Part shown: piece by piece, positions 1 to 9,262 of the stretch
Numbering within the stretch: the stretch's first letter is position 1
How the letters are laid out: each line of letters starts with the position of its first letter
Source: Gaeumannomyces sp. JS-464
Lineage: Eukaryota > Ascomycota > Sordariomycetes > Magnaporthales > Magnaporthaceae
Assembly: GCA_002197995.1 (NCBI GenBank)
Contig: NGZR01000001.1
Coordinates: 2,790,001-2,854,000 of the forward strand
DNA: 64,000 nucleotides
Reading direction: 5' to 3'
Program-made: the position numbers and the translations under genes
Notes under the pieces: model-generated
Databases searched by the model: none
What the model was told of the DNA's origin: nothing
Seen by the model: the letters and a program-made list of their open reading frames with translations, nothing else

Positions 1-585
1 ACGAGCCTGACGGGACTCCATCGTGGGCAGGCAGCACGAGTGATCCTCTGTCCATCGCCGGCGTCAACACGTGTCTTGACCCGGCCGTCATGGCGGCCAG
101 CAGACGGCAGGAGGCCGAAGCGGCAAGCTCTGGAGGTGCTGTTCCAAGGTGGCACAGCGATGCGCGTGTCTCGCTGGTCATGAGAGCCACCGAGGACGCC
201 CTCAACCACCTCGAGACGGCCTCGTCCTCGGCAGCCGACACCACCAAGGGCAGAGATGGGGCAAGCGCCGTGGCCACTCTCCGGCGGGAGTTTGATGAGG
301 CCATCAAGACCGACGGCAAGGCCGGGCAGGAGAAGACCGAGGCGATGGTCGGGGGCCATTGTCAAAACTGTGGCGGAAATGGTTTTCATGGACGTATCGA
401 GCATCAATGCGGACCGCACCGTCGCGCACTACGGAGTCGACAGCCTCATTGCGGCCGAACTCAGGAACTGGTTCAACACGGCATTTGGGATCGACATCAG
501 CATGCTAGACCTTCTGGATACGAGAAGCAGCATAAAGTCACTGGCGGGCAGTATTGTGAGCAACGCTCTGGAAGCAGCAAGTTGA
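1..585 (+). CDS. C-terminal end of a highly reducing polyketide synthase (KR tail and ACP), 5' partial
   Basis: The gene enters from the left edge of the window. The +3 frame, open from base 3, reads a KR-to-ACP linker with an HR-PKS-like WHSDARVSLVM segment (about 156-188). The +1 frame then carries an acyl-carrier-protein domain with the phosphopantetheine motif GVDSLIAAELRNWF (Ser in GVDSL, about 436-477) and ends at TGA 583-585. The ACP holds the growing polyketide as a thioester. The shift between frames falls at the run of five G at 351-355 and fits one extra base there, so it is either sequencing error or a real frameshift. Nothing follows the ACP (no thioesterase, reductase or transferase), the usual ending of a fungal HR-PKS, so product release needs another enzyme. 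The carboxylesterase at 12.2-13.8 kb is a candidate by context only. HR versus non-reducing type is inferred from the linker; the catalytic domains lie outside the window. Confidence 0.85.
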
Positions 586-1352
586 TTTTGTACCAGGCAA
601 CAGGCCTTTGTGGATTGCCTAGTCCAAGATAGCTATCATATTAATAGAATACAATGGGAGACTCCAGAGGACGCGAAATCGATTAAGATTCACATTTTTC
701 CGTTGCTTTTTCCGTTCCTTTTTCCGTTTTAATTTCTCTTAGCTTTTCTCGTTTTCTCTCGTCACCTTTCCGCTTCTTGGTTTCCCATGTTTTCTTTTTT
801 CGTTTCGTTTTCCCTTTCTCGTCGTCCTCCTTTCCCCTTCTCTTTTTCTTTTATATGCCATTCAAATTGTTACCCTAAAATTTCAACGGAACTATTTCTC
901 CGGTTCCCCTTTCGCTTTGATAGCAAAGAGCGCCTTTCGTGCGTCTCTCCTATGACCTTTGTTTGTATGTGCCGGTTTTACATGAATAAAGCCAGAGTGT
1001 GGGTGGTGTGAACATCAATCCACAAATGGCCGCAGTATAGCTTCTTCCTTCCCAATATATAACTTTAGCTCCTGTTATGAAGTGATCTCATTCCCAAACC
1101 CACGCATTAAAATAGCGCTTCCGCAGAATGTCCGAAGATCGCCACCGTTGTAAGAGGTTTCAAGATTAATCCAATTGCCTTTCAAACATCAGCAGATGGG
1201 TGAGATACACGACTCCTGGCAGAAGGGGAGACAAATGTGAAAAATAATTGGGATATGGATCGTGTTTATATCTATAACTATAGGTAGGTCTATACTGAGC
1301 TTAGAAATTAGACTACAAGGGACAAAGGGAAAACAAACATGCGAATACTACA
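586..1352. other. Intergenic region between convergent PKS and FAD-oxidase genes
   Basis: The 3' ends of the PKS (+) and the flavin oxidase (-) face each other here. The stretch contains a long pyrimidine-rich tract (about 690-860) and scattered A/T-rich words such as AATAAA near 984 that could serve 3'-end formation. The short ORF at 787-1011 lies in the pyrimidine tract, has low-complexity composition and no recognisable domain. No gene is supported. Confidence 0.6.
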
Positions 1353-3001
1353 TCACTCCAGCTGCCATAACTCGGACGAGCTGGCCCGGCTAGCCCGCCC
1401 TCCTTTAGTATCCGCGATGCTGTACTGCAGTTTGAAGCCGCCTGGTGCTAGCTTCTGAAACACCTGCTTCGGGTCGTACTTTCGGCTGGCCGCCCGCATC
1501 CTCTGGAGGGTCCTGCCGCCAAAGCTTTCATAGGGCTTCTGCGAATAGTGCGCGTCGTTGATGAACTGATACTTGTCGTACACCTTGCGAGAACGTGTGT
1601 ATTCCTCGATCCGGGCCAGCAGTCTCTCGAGCAGATCGTTGGCCTTGTCCGTATCCTCCTCCCGTTGCCAGCCAAAGGCAGGGTTGAGCCACAGCTGTGT
1701 CTTTGGTGTGACGTTCATCGGGTCCTCGCCGTACTTGCGCGATTGTTCAACCATGTTTTTCGAGATTGGCTGGGCGAACAGGATCAGAGTGCCGCCTTGC
1801 AGCTCAGATGCCTCCTGCCTAAATTCGTCGAAAATGCCTGGCAGGCCAAGGTAGGTGTCCTTGTCGAACAGCAAAGTGGTGGCCCCCCACGTCCAGCGCG
1901 GCAGAGACCCAGGGGCCGGGATACCTGCCAGGGCTGCGAAGTTGTTATGAACGCGCGTATCATCCAAAGTGTTGGGGATGCGGTAGAAAGCATCGAATGC
2001 CGCGGGACGCTGGACGTTGTCGAAGTAGATGAAGTTGATGAAGATGGTGTCGTTGGTGCGGGCAAAGTAGGGAAGCAGGGCCGAGTTGGTGTCAAGCTGC
2101 CCCTTTTGCTGGTAGTCGATCAGGGCCTGCATCACCCGATCCGTGTAATTTGCCGAGTAGGCCACGAGGCCTCCCCATACTTTGCCGCTGGGAAAGGTGC
2201 GCTGGATGACATGGGTTATGATGCCGAAGTTGTTCTGACCAGTCTTGATGGCGAAGTACAGGTCCTTGTTCTCCGTGGCGCTGGCTTTGACGTGCTTCCC
2301 GCTGGCCAGCATGACTTCGTAGCCGAGCACGTGTTGCGAGACCCAGCCGAACTTGTTGGACAGATTCGAGAGGCCGCCACCCAGCGTCAGGCCCATGCCG
2401 ACCTCTCCATAGCGGCCGCCGACGACGATGCGTCCCCGCTGGGCGAGATGGCCGTAGACGGCGCCCCAACGGTTGCCCATGCCCGAGCGCATCGTCTGCG
2501 TGCGCTCGTTGTACTCCAAGTCTCTGAAATTGCTGGTCGAGATGAGGAGACCCGGCTCGATGCTGGCGAATCCGGCAAATGGGGAGTGGCCTCCGCTGCG
2601 CACGGCAAACGGTATCTGCAGGAGGCCAGCCAGGCGAACGGCCACGCTCAGGCCAGCGATGCTGCTGGGGTATAGATGCATGAAGGGCTTTTCCAAGCCG
2701 TCTGGGACCAATGGCCCTCGCTCGCGTTCTGGTACTGTGCGCTATCCTGCATAAGAAGAAGCTTTGATTGGATGGTGAGGGCCGCGTAGGCTTTTAGGAT
2801 GTTGCATCCGAGGGTGACACCGGAGATCTTGCCGATCTCCTTGCCTGGGATCCTAGATCCAGGCACCCCGATGTCGTGCAGGAAACCATCCAGGGTTTCG
2901 TTGCTAGTTGTGTTCCCAGACGAAACGGGAGGCGTGAATTGCGGGAAAGCGAGGGCGGACGAGACGAGCACGCCACCTAGTATTGAGCGGCTGAATATCA
3001 T
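1353..3001 (-). CDS. Secreted FAD-linked oxidoreductase (BBE/PCMH-type flavin oxidase), one apparent frameshift
   Basis: This is a berberine-bridge-enzyme-like flavoprotein of about 549 residues. Such enzymes use bicovalently or covalently bound FAD to oxidise or cyclise small molecules and are common tailoring enzymes in fungal clusters. The ATG at 3001 opens a signal peptide (MIFSRSILGGVLVSSALAF). The FAD-binding PCMH domain shows VRSGGHS, whose His is the usual flavin attachment site, and GGRYGEVGMGLTLGGGLS. The C-terminal BBE segment (YQFINDAHY, then YDPKQVFQKLAPGGFKL) ends near 1353. The first part (3001 to about 2670) and the rest are in different frames. The switch lies at the four-base G run at 2667-2670 and fits one missing base; no intron signals explain it. 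The gene is divergent from the P450 at 4656 and shares a 1.65-kb upstream region with it. Family call is firm; substrate is unknown. Confidence 0.9.
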
Positions 3002-4655
3002 ATTGGGCTGGAGTGAACAACAGAGTGCAGTTATGGTCAGACAAAGTCTTGAAATATTAAGGAATTAATGTCAACCGAGTGGCTGGTGTCTTGTTTGACT
3101 GAAATTCTATCCGACCTCTGGTGCTTCTCTTCAACTTCTTTTATACTGGTCTCGTCCCTTGCACCCCGCCGTATCCTTCGTCCACCCTCCCAACAAACAG
3201 CCCACCGCGCAGCGCCGCCGCCCGCCCCAAGCACTCTGTAATCATCCTCGCATCCCGTCGCTGTTGCCTATCGCCATAGCCTCTAACAAACATACCACTC
3301 CTACTGAGCTGTGCCTCCACATTGGGACGCTAAGGTCAGCCCACAAGGTGACCGAGCCCCTGGACTCTTCTGCCAGGTACCCGGGAAGGTGTGCGTTGAG
3401 TCCTTCCTATTGGCCACGCCAGCGAATGAGTGCCAGGCTTCAGCTGGTGTGACCTGGATGAGCCCGGTGAGTTAGGAGACGTCGAGGCGTCACCGGATCC
3501 TATACTCAGCTCTCCGCCTCATCCTCGATCCTACCTTCTTTTTATTGGATTGTGCCTCAGAACCCCTGCAGACATGCAAGGCACATGTTCTTTGGAAAAT
3601 CCAAGCTAGCCCTATGCACGTAAGACGTTAAAAGCTTGACAAGCTACAGCTCAGCCCTACCATTGGCGCTTTGGGTTACGAGCCCGTCCCTCTACCCTCC
3701 CGCTGCCCTACATATAAGATCCGTTCCCGAACGACAGTCCTATTGCTGAAAAAATAGCATCCAGATGGCGAAGATTCGAGTTTGTCTCCCAAAGACCCAT
3801 GGAGATGTCCTTCGTCTCGATGCGTGCCCAAAAGGAATTTTCACGAAGCCGATTGTAATTACGCGTCATCAATAATTCCCGCCGATACGGATTCATTCCT
3901 GACGGGTCCGTTGTCCCTTACCCCACAGTCGGAGTAATTCAGCTCACCTTGTCATTGTGTGCTTCTCTGTTGCCGCCAGCTTAAACCTCGTGTGGAAATG
4001 TGGCCCTCGGGTCATCCATTCCGGAATCCTACCGAGTGACCCGGACTGTCGTACACGGGGTTTTGCTCATGAGGCATGAGCATGTGCGGGTGATGATTTT
4101 TCTTGTATCGACGCCGCAGAGCTGCGTCGGCCGGTCATCAACTCTCGACCGACGCGGTCAGCACATGGGATTTCGGCCGAAGCTGAAGCCGACGCTGTGT
4201 CACCACACTCCATCCTTGACGCTGACCTGATAGGTATCAATTCTCGCCTTCTGACAAACCAGATACCGTCAATCCTCCACGGCCCCTAGATTCGGGTACC
4301 GGATCAAGATCCATCTGTCGGCCCAATGCCATCAACCGCGTCGGCCCGTCAATCCTCCACGGCCCCTAGATTCGGGTACCGGATCAAGATCCATCTGTCG
4401 GCCCAACGCCATCAACCGCGTCGGCCAACGGAGTCGGAAATGGGACGATGTCTTGGCCCCTTGCGCTCCGTGAGGCTTGTCTCGGTGTCTTGAACCACCC
4501 CGTGTCCGCGACAAACTCCATAAACTCCGATCGGGATATGGAGAGATCGGAAAGCTGTTCCCCCGCCAGGCCATAACAGAGAATCCATTGCGAGCCAGAG
4601 GCCTCCCTTGAGCGGGCAGCAGGAGCCAACGTCCAAGGTCATCCCAGGCAGCAAC
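3002..4655. promoter_or_regulatory. Shared divergent promoter region of the FAD oxidase and P450-1
   Basis: This 1.65-kb region separates two divergent cluster genes. No coding region is supported; short ORFs at 3159-3452, 4000-4230 and 4332-4711 have no family features. It contains an 80-bp tandem duplication (4267-4426) and many GTCGGC/TCGGCC words: near 4128, 4152 (reverse), TTCGGCCGA at 4172-4180, and two per copy of the duplication. These are plausible sites for a CGG-binding Zn2Cys6 regulator such as the one encoded at 9263-11545. The regulatory role is inference. Confidence 0.5.
4267..4426. repeat. Two-copy 80-bp tandem duplication upstream of P450-1
   Basis: Bases 4267-4346 and 4347-4426 are identical except for one position (AATGCC versus AACGCC at about 4327/4407). 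Each copy begins CGTCAATCCTCCACGG and ends CGCGTCGGCC, so each carries two TCGGCC words. The near identity means the duplication is recent, or an assembly artefact. It lies 230-390 bases upstream of the P450-1 start codon. Confidence 0.95.
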
Positions 4656-6432
4656 ATGTCACCACTATTTGCCCTGATTGCTCTTGTCACCGTGTGGGTG
4701 GCGCAAGCCATTCGCGTTCTCTACTTACACCCGCTCAGTCAATACCCTGGGCCGCGCGTGGCGGTGCTCTTCCACTCGTGTGGGAGTGGTACTGGAACTA
4801 TCACCACGAGGGGCGCCTGATCTTTGAGATTGAAAGATTGCACAAAGTCCACGGTAGGCATGATCCCATATCGAAGCAGACATGTGGCGGGGCGGAAGTG
4901 CGGTGGGTTTCTTCTCGTCGCGGACTAGCCAGCTGATTGTTAGCAGGCCCTGTCATCCGCATCGGGGCCAACGACCTCCACGTCAACGACCCCGAGGTGG
5001 CCCTGGATATCACGCGACCCACCAGCGGCTTCACCAAGCCCCCTGACTTCTACCAATACATCTCTTGGCCCGGCACGTCCATCGGCGAGACAGACCCCGC
5101 TGCCCACCGGGTCCGACGAAAGGTACTGACGCCGGCGTTGTCCGGCACGCGAGTGAACGAGCTGGCCCATGCGCTCGTGGAGCCCAAGACGGTGCAGCTT
5201 ATGCGCCGCTTGGAACAGGCCGCCACCGTCCATGCCGTCGTATCTGTGCCAGCCGCCGCAAAGGCACTGGCCATGGACATCATCGCCAAGATCGTTTTGG
5301 GCGAGGACATGGGCTGCCTCGAATCTCCTAACTTTGGCAACGCCTTGAGTGACTCCTTGAAAGCTGCCATGGACATAGGGTGGCTTGGGCTTGCCTTCCC
5401 GACCACAACAGCCGTGGCCATGTGGCTGGAGTCATTCAACGTGTCCCTGTTTCCCATTGCGCTGCTGGAATACAAAAGGCATTGTTTTCGGATAACGAGA
5501 TCTTACCTCGCCAAGTTTATGGACGGTACAGCAAGCGAGAAGGCAAGCTTGGGTCAAGAAAGGTCAGCGGTTATTGATATGCTCATGGATCCAAACGCAG
5601 TCAGGGGGCATTCGGTACCAAGCATGGACGCCCTGAACGATGAAGTGGCCACTTTGCTCACGGCAGGCAACGACACAACATCCAACTCCATGATTTACGG
5701 TATCCATCGCGTTTGTACCACTCCTTTGCTCCAAGAGAAGCTGTTTGTCGAGCTCAAGGCCGAGTTTCCGTCTTTGAGCGAGGAGATCAGCTACGAGCGG
5801 GCACGCAAGCTGCCATTTCTGGTGTGTTCCCGGCCTGTTTTCGCGGCCCTGCGTTCTTGGCGTTTGCTAACGGCATCTCCAGACCGCCATCCTCACCGAG
5901 GTTTTGCGATTGGCCGCCCCCATTCCCGGACGCCTTCCTCGAGCCGTCCCCAAGCAGGGGTGGCTAATAAAAGGGGATCGAGTCCCAGGAGGGGTTAGTC
6001 CAAGCCCAACATCCTGCCTGGACAATACTGACAAACGCACACGGCAGGTCAACATCCACACGTCCGCATACCTCCTCAACCGGCATCCGGAAATCTGGCA
6101 CCAACCGGAGGAGTTTCTGCCGAGCGATGGACTGGTGAGGATGTAGCGCGCCTGGGCCGGTATTCTGCCAGCTTCGGCAGGGGGGCTCGTGTCTGTCTCG
6201 GGAAAGAGTAAGCAAGCTCAAGCTGCACATCCGTCTCGTAAACAGCACTAACGGGCGATCTACAATTTCTAGCCTTGCGTGGTGTGAGCTCTGGGTCCTT
6301 TTTGGAAACCTGTTTCGTCGCTTTCACGTCGAAATCGTGGATGGCGCAGGTGCAAACATGGAATGGGTTGACATGGTGATGACAAAGTACACCAAAGATC
6401 TGATGATCAAGGTAGACAAGCGGCAAGAGTGA
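4656..6432 (+). CDS. Cytochrome P450 monooxygenase (P450-1), five exons, two apparent frameshifts
   Basis: This is a heme-thiolate monooxygenase of about 501 residues, probably oxidising the cluster product at the ER membrane. The ATG at 4656 opens a hydrophobic anchor followed by HPLSQYPGPR. Introns inferred from GT-AG ends and restored motifs are 4854-4946, 5822-5882 (branch GCTAAC), 5994-6047 (ACTGAC) and 6208-6272 (ACTAAC). Motifs in order are the I-helix AGNDTTSNS (about 5665-5691), ExxR in EVLRLAAP (about 5898-5921), PERW at 6120-6131 once the frame is corrected, and the heme loop FGRGARVCLGK with the Cys ligand (about 6172-6204). It ends at TGA 6430-6432. Two one-base deletions are needed: one between PGPRV and WEWYWNY (about 4760-4785), and one at the CC of 6120-6121 where PERW expects CCC. 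The long unspliced ORF at 4937-5998 runs through introns 2 and is not the protein. Substrate unknown. Confidence 0.88.
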
Positions 6433-6685
6433 ACCAGAAGAGATGCTGTTGCAGTGGTATCACAGAGCAGATAATAATGTTAGTAATGCCACTGCCTGAA
6501 GCTGGCGACGCCAGCCCGCGAATGCTGGGACTGCGGATACTGTAGGTGCCGGCTGGGTTTTCTTTCTTTTTTTTTTCCCCTGGCATGGTGAATGCGGATC
6601 TAGAAACATCCTATGACCTCCGTCGCAAAGTTCCGCAGTTAATGCTTTCGAGTGCGTAAATCCATGGCCCAAACCAAGCCCAAGC

Positions 6686-8524
6686 TCAGGGTAGCTTTCG
6701 CAGACTGACGAAGCACTTTTCCGGCTTTCGCACCACGCCCAATCGCGCCTCCAGACCTGCCAGATCCCCAGACACAGGAAGCAGCTCAAACTCCCACACA
6801 ATCAATGTCAGCAGTATCTTCATGTTGACGTAGGCCAGCCGGCGGCCGAAACAAGCGCGTGTGCCGATGCCAAATGCCATCTGCGGTCCTGCGGCCGGAT
6901 CGAAGACTAGCTTTTCCCCCCCAGCCTCTCTCCCGGCTTCCCGAAGCCAGCGCTCGGGCCGGAAGCCGCCCATGTCGCCTCCCTTGGTCTCGTCCCAGCG
7001 TTGCCGTCTGCCGCCGCCGCCGGCGAGGCGGTCCTGCGCGTCTCTCCAGGACGCGGACCGCAGGTCGGCGGGGATGTCAAACGCCGGCGAGAAGCAGCTG
7101 GGCCCGTTGGCGAGCAGGAAGATGGTGGTCCCCCGGGGGACGAGGTGGCCCAGCACCTCGGCGTCCCGCTCGGCGTCACGCGTGACGGGCGGGCCGCTGA
7201 ACCGGAGCGCCTCCTCCATCACGGCGTCGAGGTACGGCACGTTCGCGGCCAGGATGTCGTCCCACGCCGGCTGTCTGCCCTCGGACGAGGCCGACGCGTG
7301 CGCGCCGCGCACGGCCTCGCGGAGGCGGGTCTGTGTGGCCGGATACATGGTGAGGTACTTGAGGGCCCAGAGGACCGTGTCGCTGGTGGTGCCGTGGCCG
7401 GCGAGCACGAAGCCAAGAAACTCGTCCGAGACGGATGGAGTCCAGTATTCGGGTCGGCTGCCTTCGTCCGCGGCGAGCTTCCAGATGCGGTATAGGATGT
7501 GCTCAGCTGCAGATTGGGGAGGCCGGGATTCGCTAGCGTCTTCATGGCCACTCTTGCTACCTGTCTTATCCTCCCTCAGTCCTAGGCGGGCCGCAACAGC
7601 CATGACTTGTTCCTTCAGATACCTGTCTTTGCGTCCCAGAAGCTGTTTGAAGAGCCTCTGCCTGCGGAGCCACCAATTCGACAATCTCGGGAAAGGCGCA
7701 GCCACGATATCCTCGACGGTATGCTCGATATCCATCAGCGCTGTGAGATCTGGGTGGACCTCGGGATCAGGGAATATGACGGGTATATCCCGGCCAGGAG
7801 AGCCACCCACGTCTGGCCCAACCGACTGCACCCCCCGGAGATTTTGTAGGTTGGGGCCCAGTGCTGTGAGCTCTAGCCCGTCGCCAAACGAAAACGCAAG
7901 CAGCCCATCCAGCATGCAGTGGTGGACATCGCTGGCGGCAGAGAACGGGCGGCCGTTGGCGAGCCTTGCCTTCTCGGTCCAGAGTGCCATCAGCCCCTGG
8001 ACGCTGCGGTAGACTGCGGGGGCGCCAATCCTCCGCAGTGTGGACGGCGTCATCAGGTCCTGCAGCATGCGCCGGCTTTGCTTCCAGCCAGGGCCCGTTT
8101 TCTTCGAGATGTGGTGATGCGGCACTACGCCGGCCATGATGTCGCCAGTGAAGGAGGAGCGGTCGAATTCTTTGCGCCTGAGCAGAATATCCTGGGCCTC
8201 TTCGAAGTCGGCTAGAAGGAGCAGTGGGCGGCCGCCGGGCCGCAGAAAGACCTGGCACAGGGGCGAACCAAGCGCCTCGACCTGGCGGCGCATCCAGGTT
8301 GTCGGATCGTTGGAGACGGCCACCTCACGTCCCAGGCTGGGAAGGTCACCCCAGATTGATCGTGCGGCATGTCGGTTATGTGGAATCCCTGGAATTGGGC
8401 GAGGGAGAAGGCACCAGTAGATCAGGCCGAGGATGCACAGCAGGGCTGCAGTCGTGGTAACCCAGACCTGGGTAGGGTGAGAGATGGCATCAAGAATCCA
8501 CATGGTTGAGCGTGCGGATGGCAT
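6686..8524 (-). CDS. Cytochrome P450 monooxygenase (P450-2), intact single exon
   Basis: An uninterrupted ORF of 612 residues, the only recognisable cluster gene that reads through without correction or introns. An N-terminal membrane anchor (about residues 24-42) is followed by a Pro-rich hinge (LLPRPIPGIPHN). Further motifs are the I-helix AGHGTTSD, the ExxR helix EEALRFSG, a PERW motif (GFRPERWLREAG) and the heme loop FGIGTRACFGRRL starting near residue 551, with the Cys ligand near 558. The protein is long for a fungal P450 (usually about 500-540), with extra Gly/Arg-rich sequence between ExxR and PERW (residues near 475-510). Start: ATG 8524 opens the ORF; a second ATG seven codons in (MWILDAIS) is an alternative. 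It is convergent with P450-1 (253-base gap, 6433-6685). The different I-helix (AGHGTT versus AGNDTT) shows it is not a recent duplicate of P450-1. The antisense ORF at 6861-8012 is a shadow. Confidence 0.93.
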   Translation of the reverse strand: MPSARSTMWILDAISHPTQVWVTTTAALLCILGLIYWCLLPRPIPGIPHNRHAARSIWGDLPSLGREVAVSNDPTTWMRRQVEALGSPLCQVFLRPGGRPLLLLADFEEAQDILLRRKEFDRSSFTGDIMAGVVPHHHISKKTGPGWKQSRRMLQDLMTPSTLRRIGAPAVYRSVQGLMALWTEKARLANGRPFSAASDVHHCMLDGLLAFSFGDGLELTALGPNLQNLRGVQSVGPDVGGSPGRDIPVIFPDPEVHPDLTALMDIEHTVEDIVAAPFPRLSNWWLRRQRLFKQLLGRKDRYLKEQVMAVAARLGLREDKTGSKSGHEDASESRPPQSAAEHILYRIWKLAADEGSRPEYWTPSVSDEFLGFVLAGHGTTSDTVLWALKYLTMYPATQTRLREAVRGAHASASSEGRQPAWDDILAANVPYLDAVMEEALRFSGPPVTRDAERDAEVLGHLVPRGTTIFLLANGPSCFSPAFDIPADLRSASWRDAQDRLAGGGGRRQRWDETKGGDMGGFRPERWLREAGREAGGEKLVFDPAAGPQMAFGIGTRACFGRRLAYVNMKILLTLIVWEFELLPVSGDLAGLEARLGVVRKPEKCFVSLRKLP

Positions 8525-9262
8525 GTTCTATTGACTGGATCGAGTTTTTGCGAGCGGCTTTGTAGGCGCAAGCCAGCAACTAAAGGGTGCTGAAGGGTGT
8601 GGGCGCGTCCCCCCGCAGTTCGTATAAACTGCACGGCTGGATTGGTTAGAACATCATAAAGAGGAAAGAATATAAGAAACAGGAAAACAGGCCTACGAGA
8701 TATTTTCCGGTAATGGTGGCTTCGATTAGCGTTGTCGGAACTGCGGACTTTTACTCGGCCGCCGTGGTAGGTACCCAATGGCTTGGAGAGAACCCAGACA
8801 TGTGTGGGATAGAGCACTTGTTCTGCAGGCAATTATACTAAAATGGCATTGACAGGTACGTGGTCGGCTGCTGTGGCCCTTCGCAGGACCCGTCCACTGT
8901 GATTGGTTGCTGCCGAGCCCGGCCATCCTTCGGCCGACGTGTCGGCTTATGCAACCACACCCGATCTTATGGGGCCACCGAGTTGACGACCGGCCCCCTA
9001 CACCCCTTTTGTTGGGCTGTAGGGCAAGCCATGGTCAGGGGCTGATCCTGTGTTTAAAACCCGCCGTCCATACGCTCCAGTTCGCTGGCAAAAACATCCA
9101 CAGGCAACGACCCAATGTCGAAAAGGTCGAGCTCGAAAGCTGACACCCGCGTTGACACCAGAGAAACGTCCCCGAACGGCGGAAAAGTCGGAGTGGTGTC
9201 GACAGCGGTGTCACCTCCGCTTACCGTCTCTTCTTGGCCGCCGCGCCGGTGACCTAGCCAGG
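8525..9262. promoter_or_regulatory. Upstream region of P450-2 / downstream of the transcription factor
   Basis: No coding sequence is supported here. The region contains TTCGGCCGACGTGTCGGCTT at about 8929-8948. It includes the inverted pair GCCGAC-GT-GTCGGC and shares TTCGGCCGA exactly with the P450-1 upstream region (4172-4180). It is a candidate operator for the local Zn2Cys6 protein. That role is inference. Confidence 0.45.

Noticed and set aside
127..150. Out-of-frame LEVLFQG, identical to a protease tag site used in vectors
   Set aside because: It lies in the wrong frame of a continuous PKS linker with no vector sequence around it, so it is chance rather than contamination.
90..632. 180-residue ORF reading through the PKS end
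   Set aside because: Only its first part (to about 350) is protein-like. After the frame break it reads nonsense while the ACP continues in the +1 frame.
1548..2675. Long antisense ORF (375 residues) opposite the FAD oxidase
   Set aside because: It has no domain and lies fully inside a conserved enzyme gene; typical mirror ORF of GC-rich coding sequence.
6861..8012. Antisense ORF (383 residues) opposite P450-2
   Set aside because: Ser/Arg/Pro-rich with no domain; it mirrors the GC-rich P450 codons.
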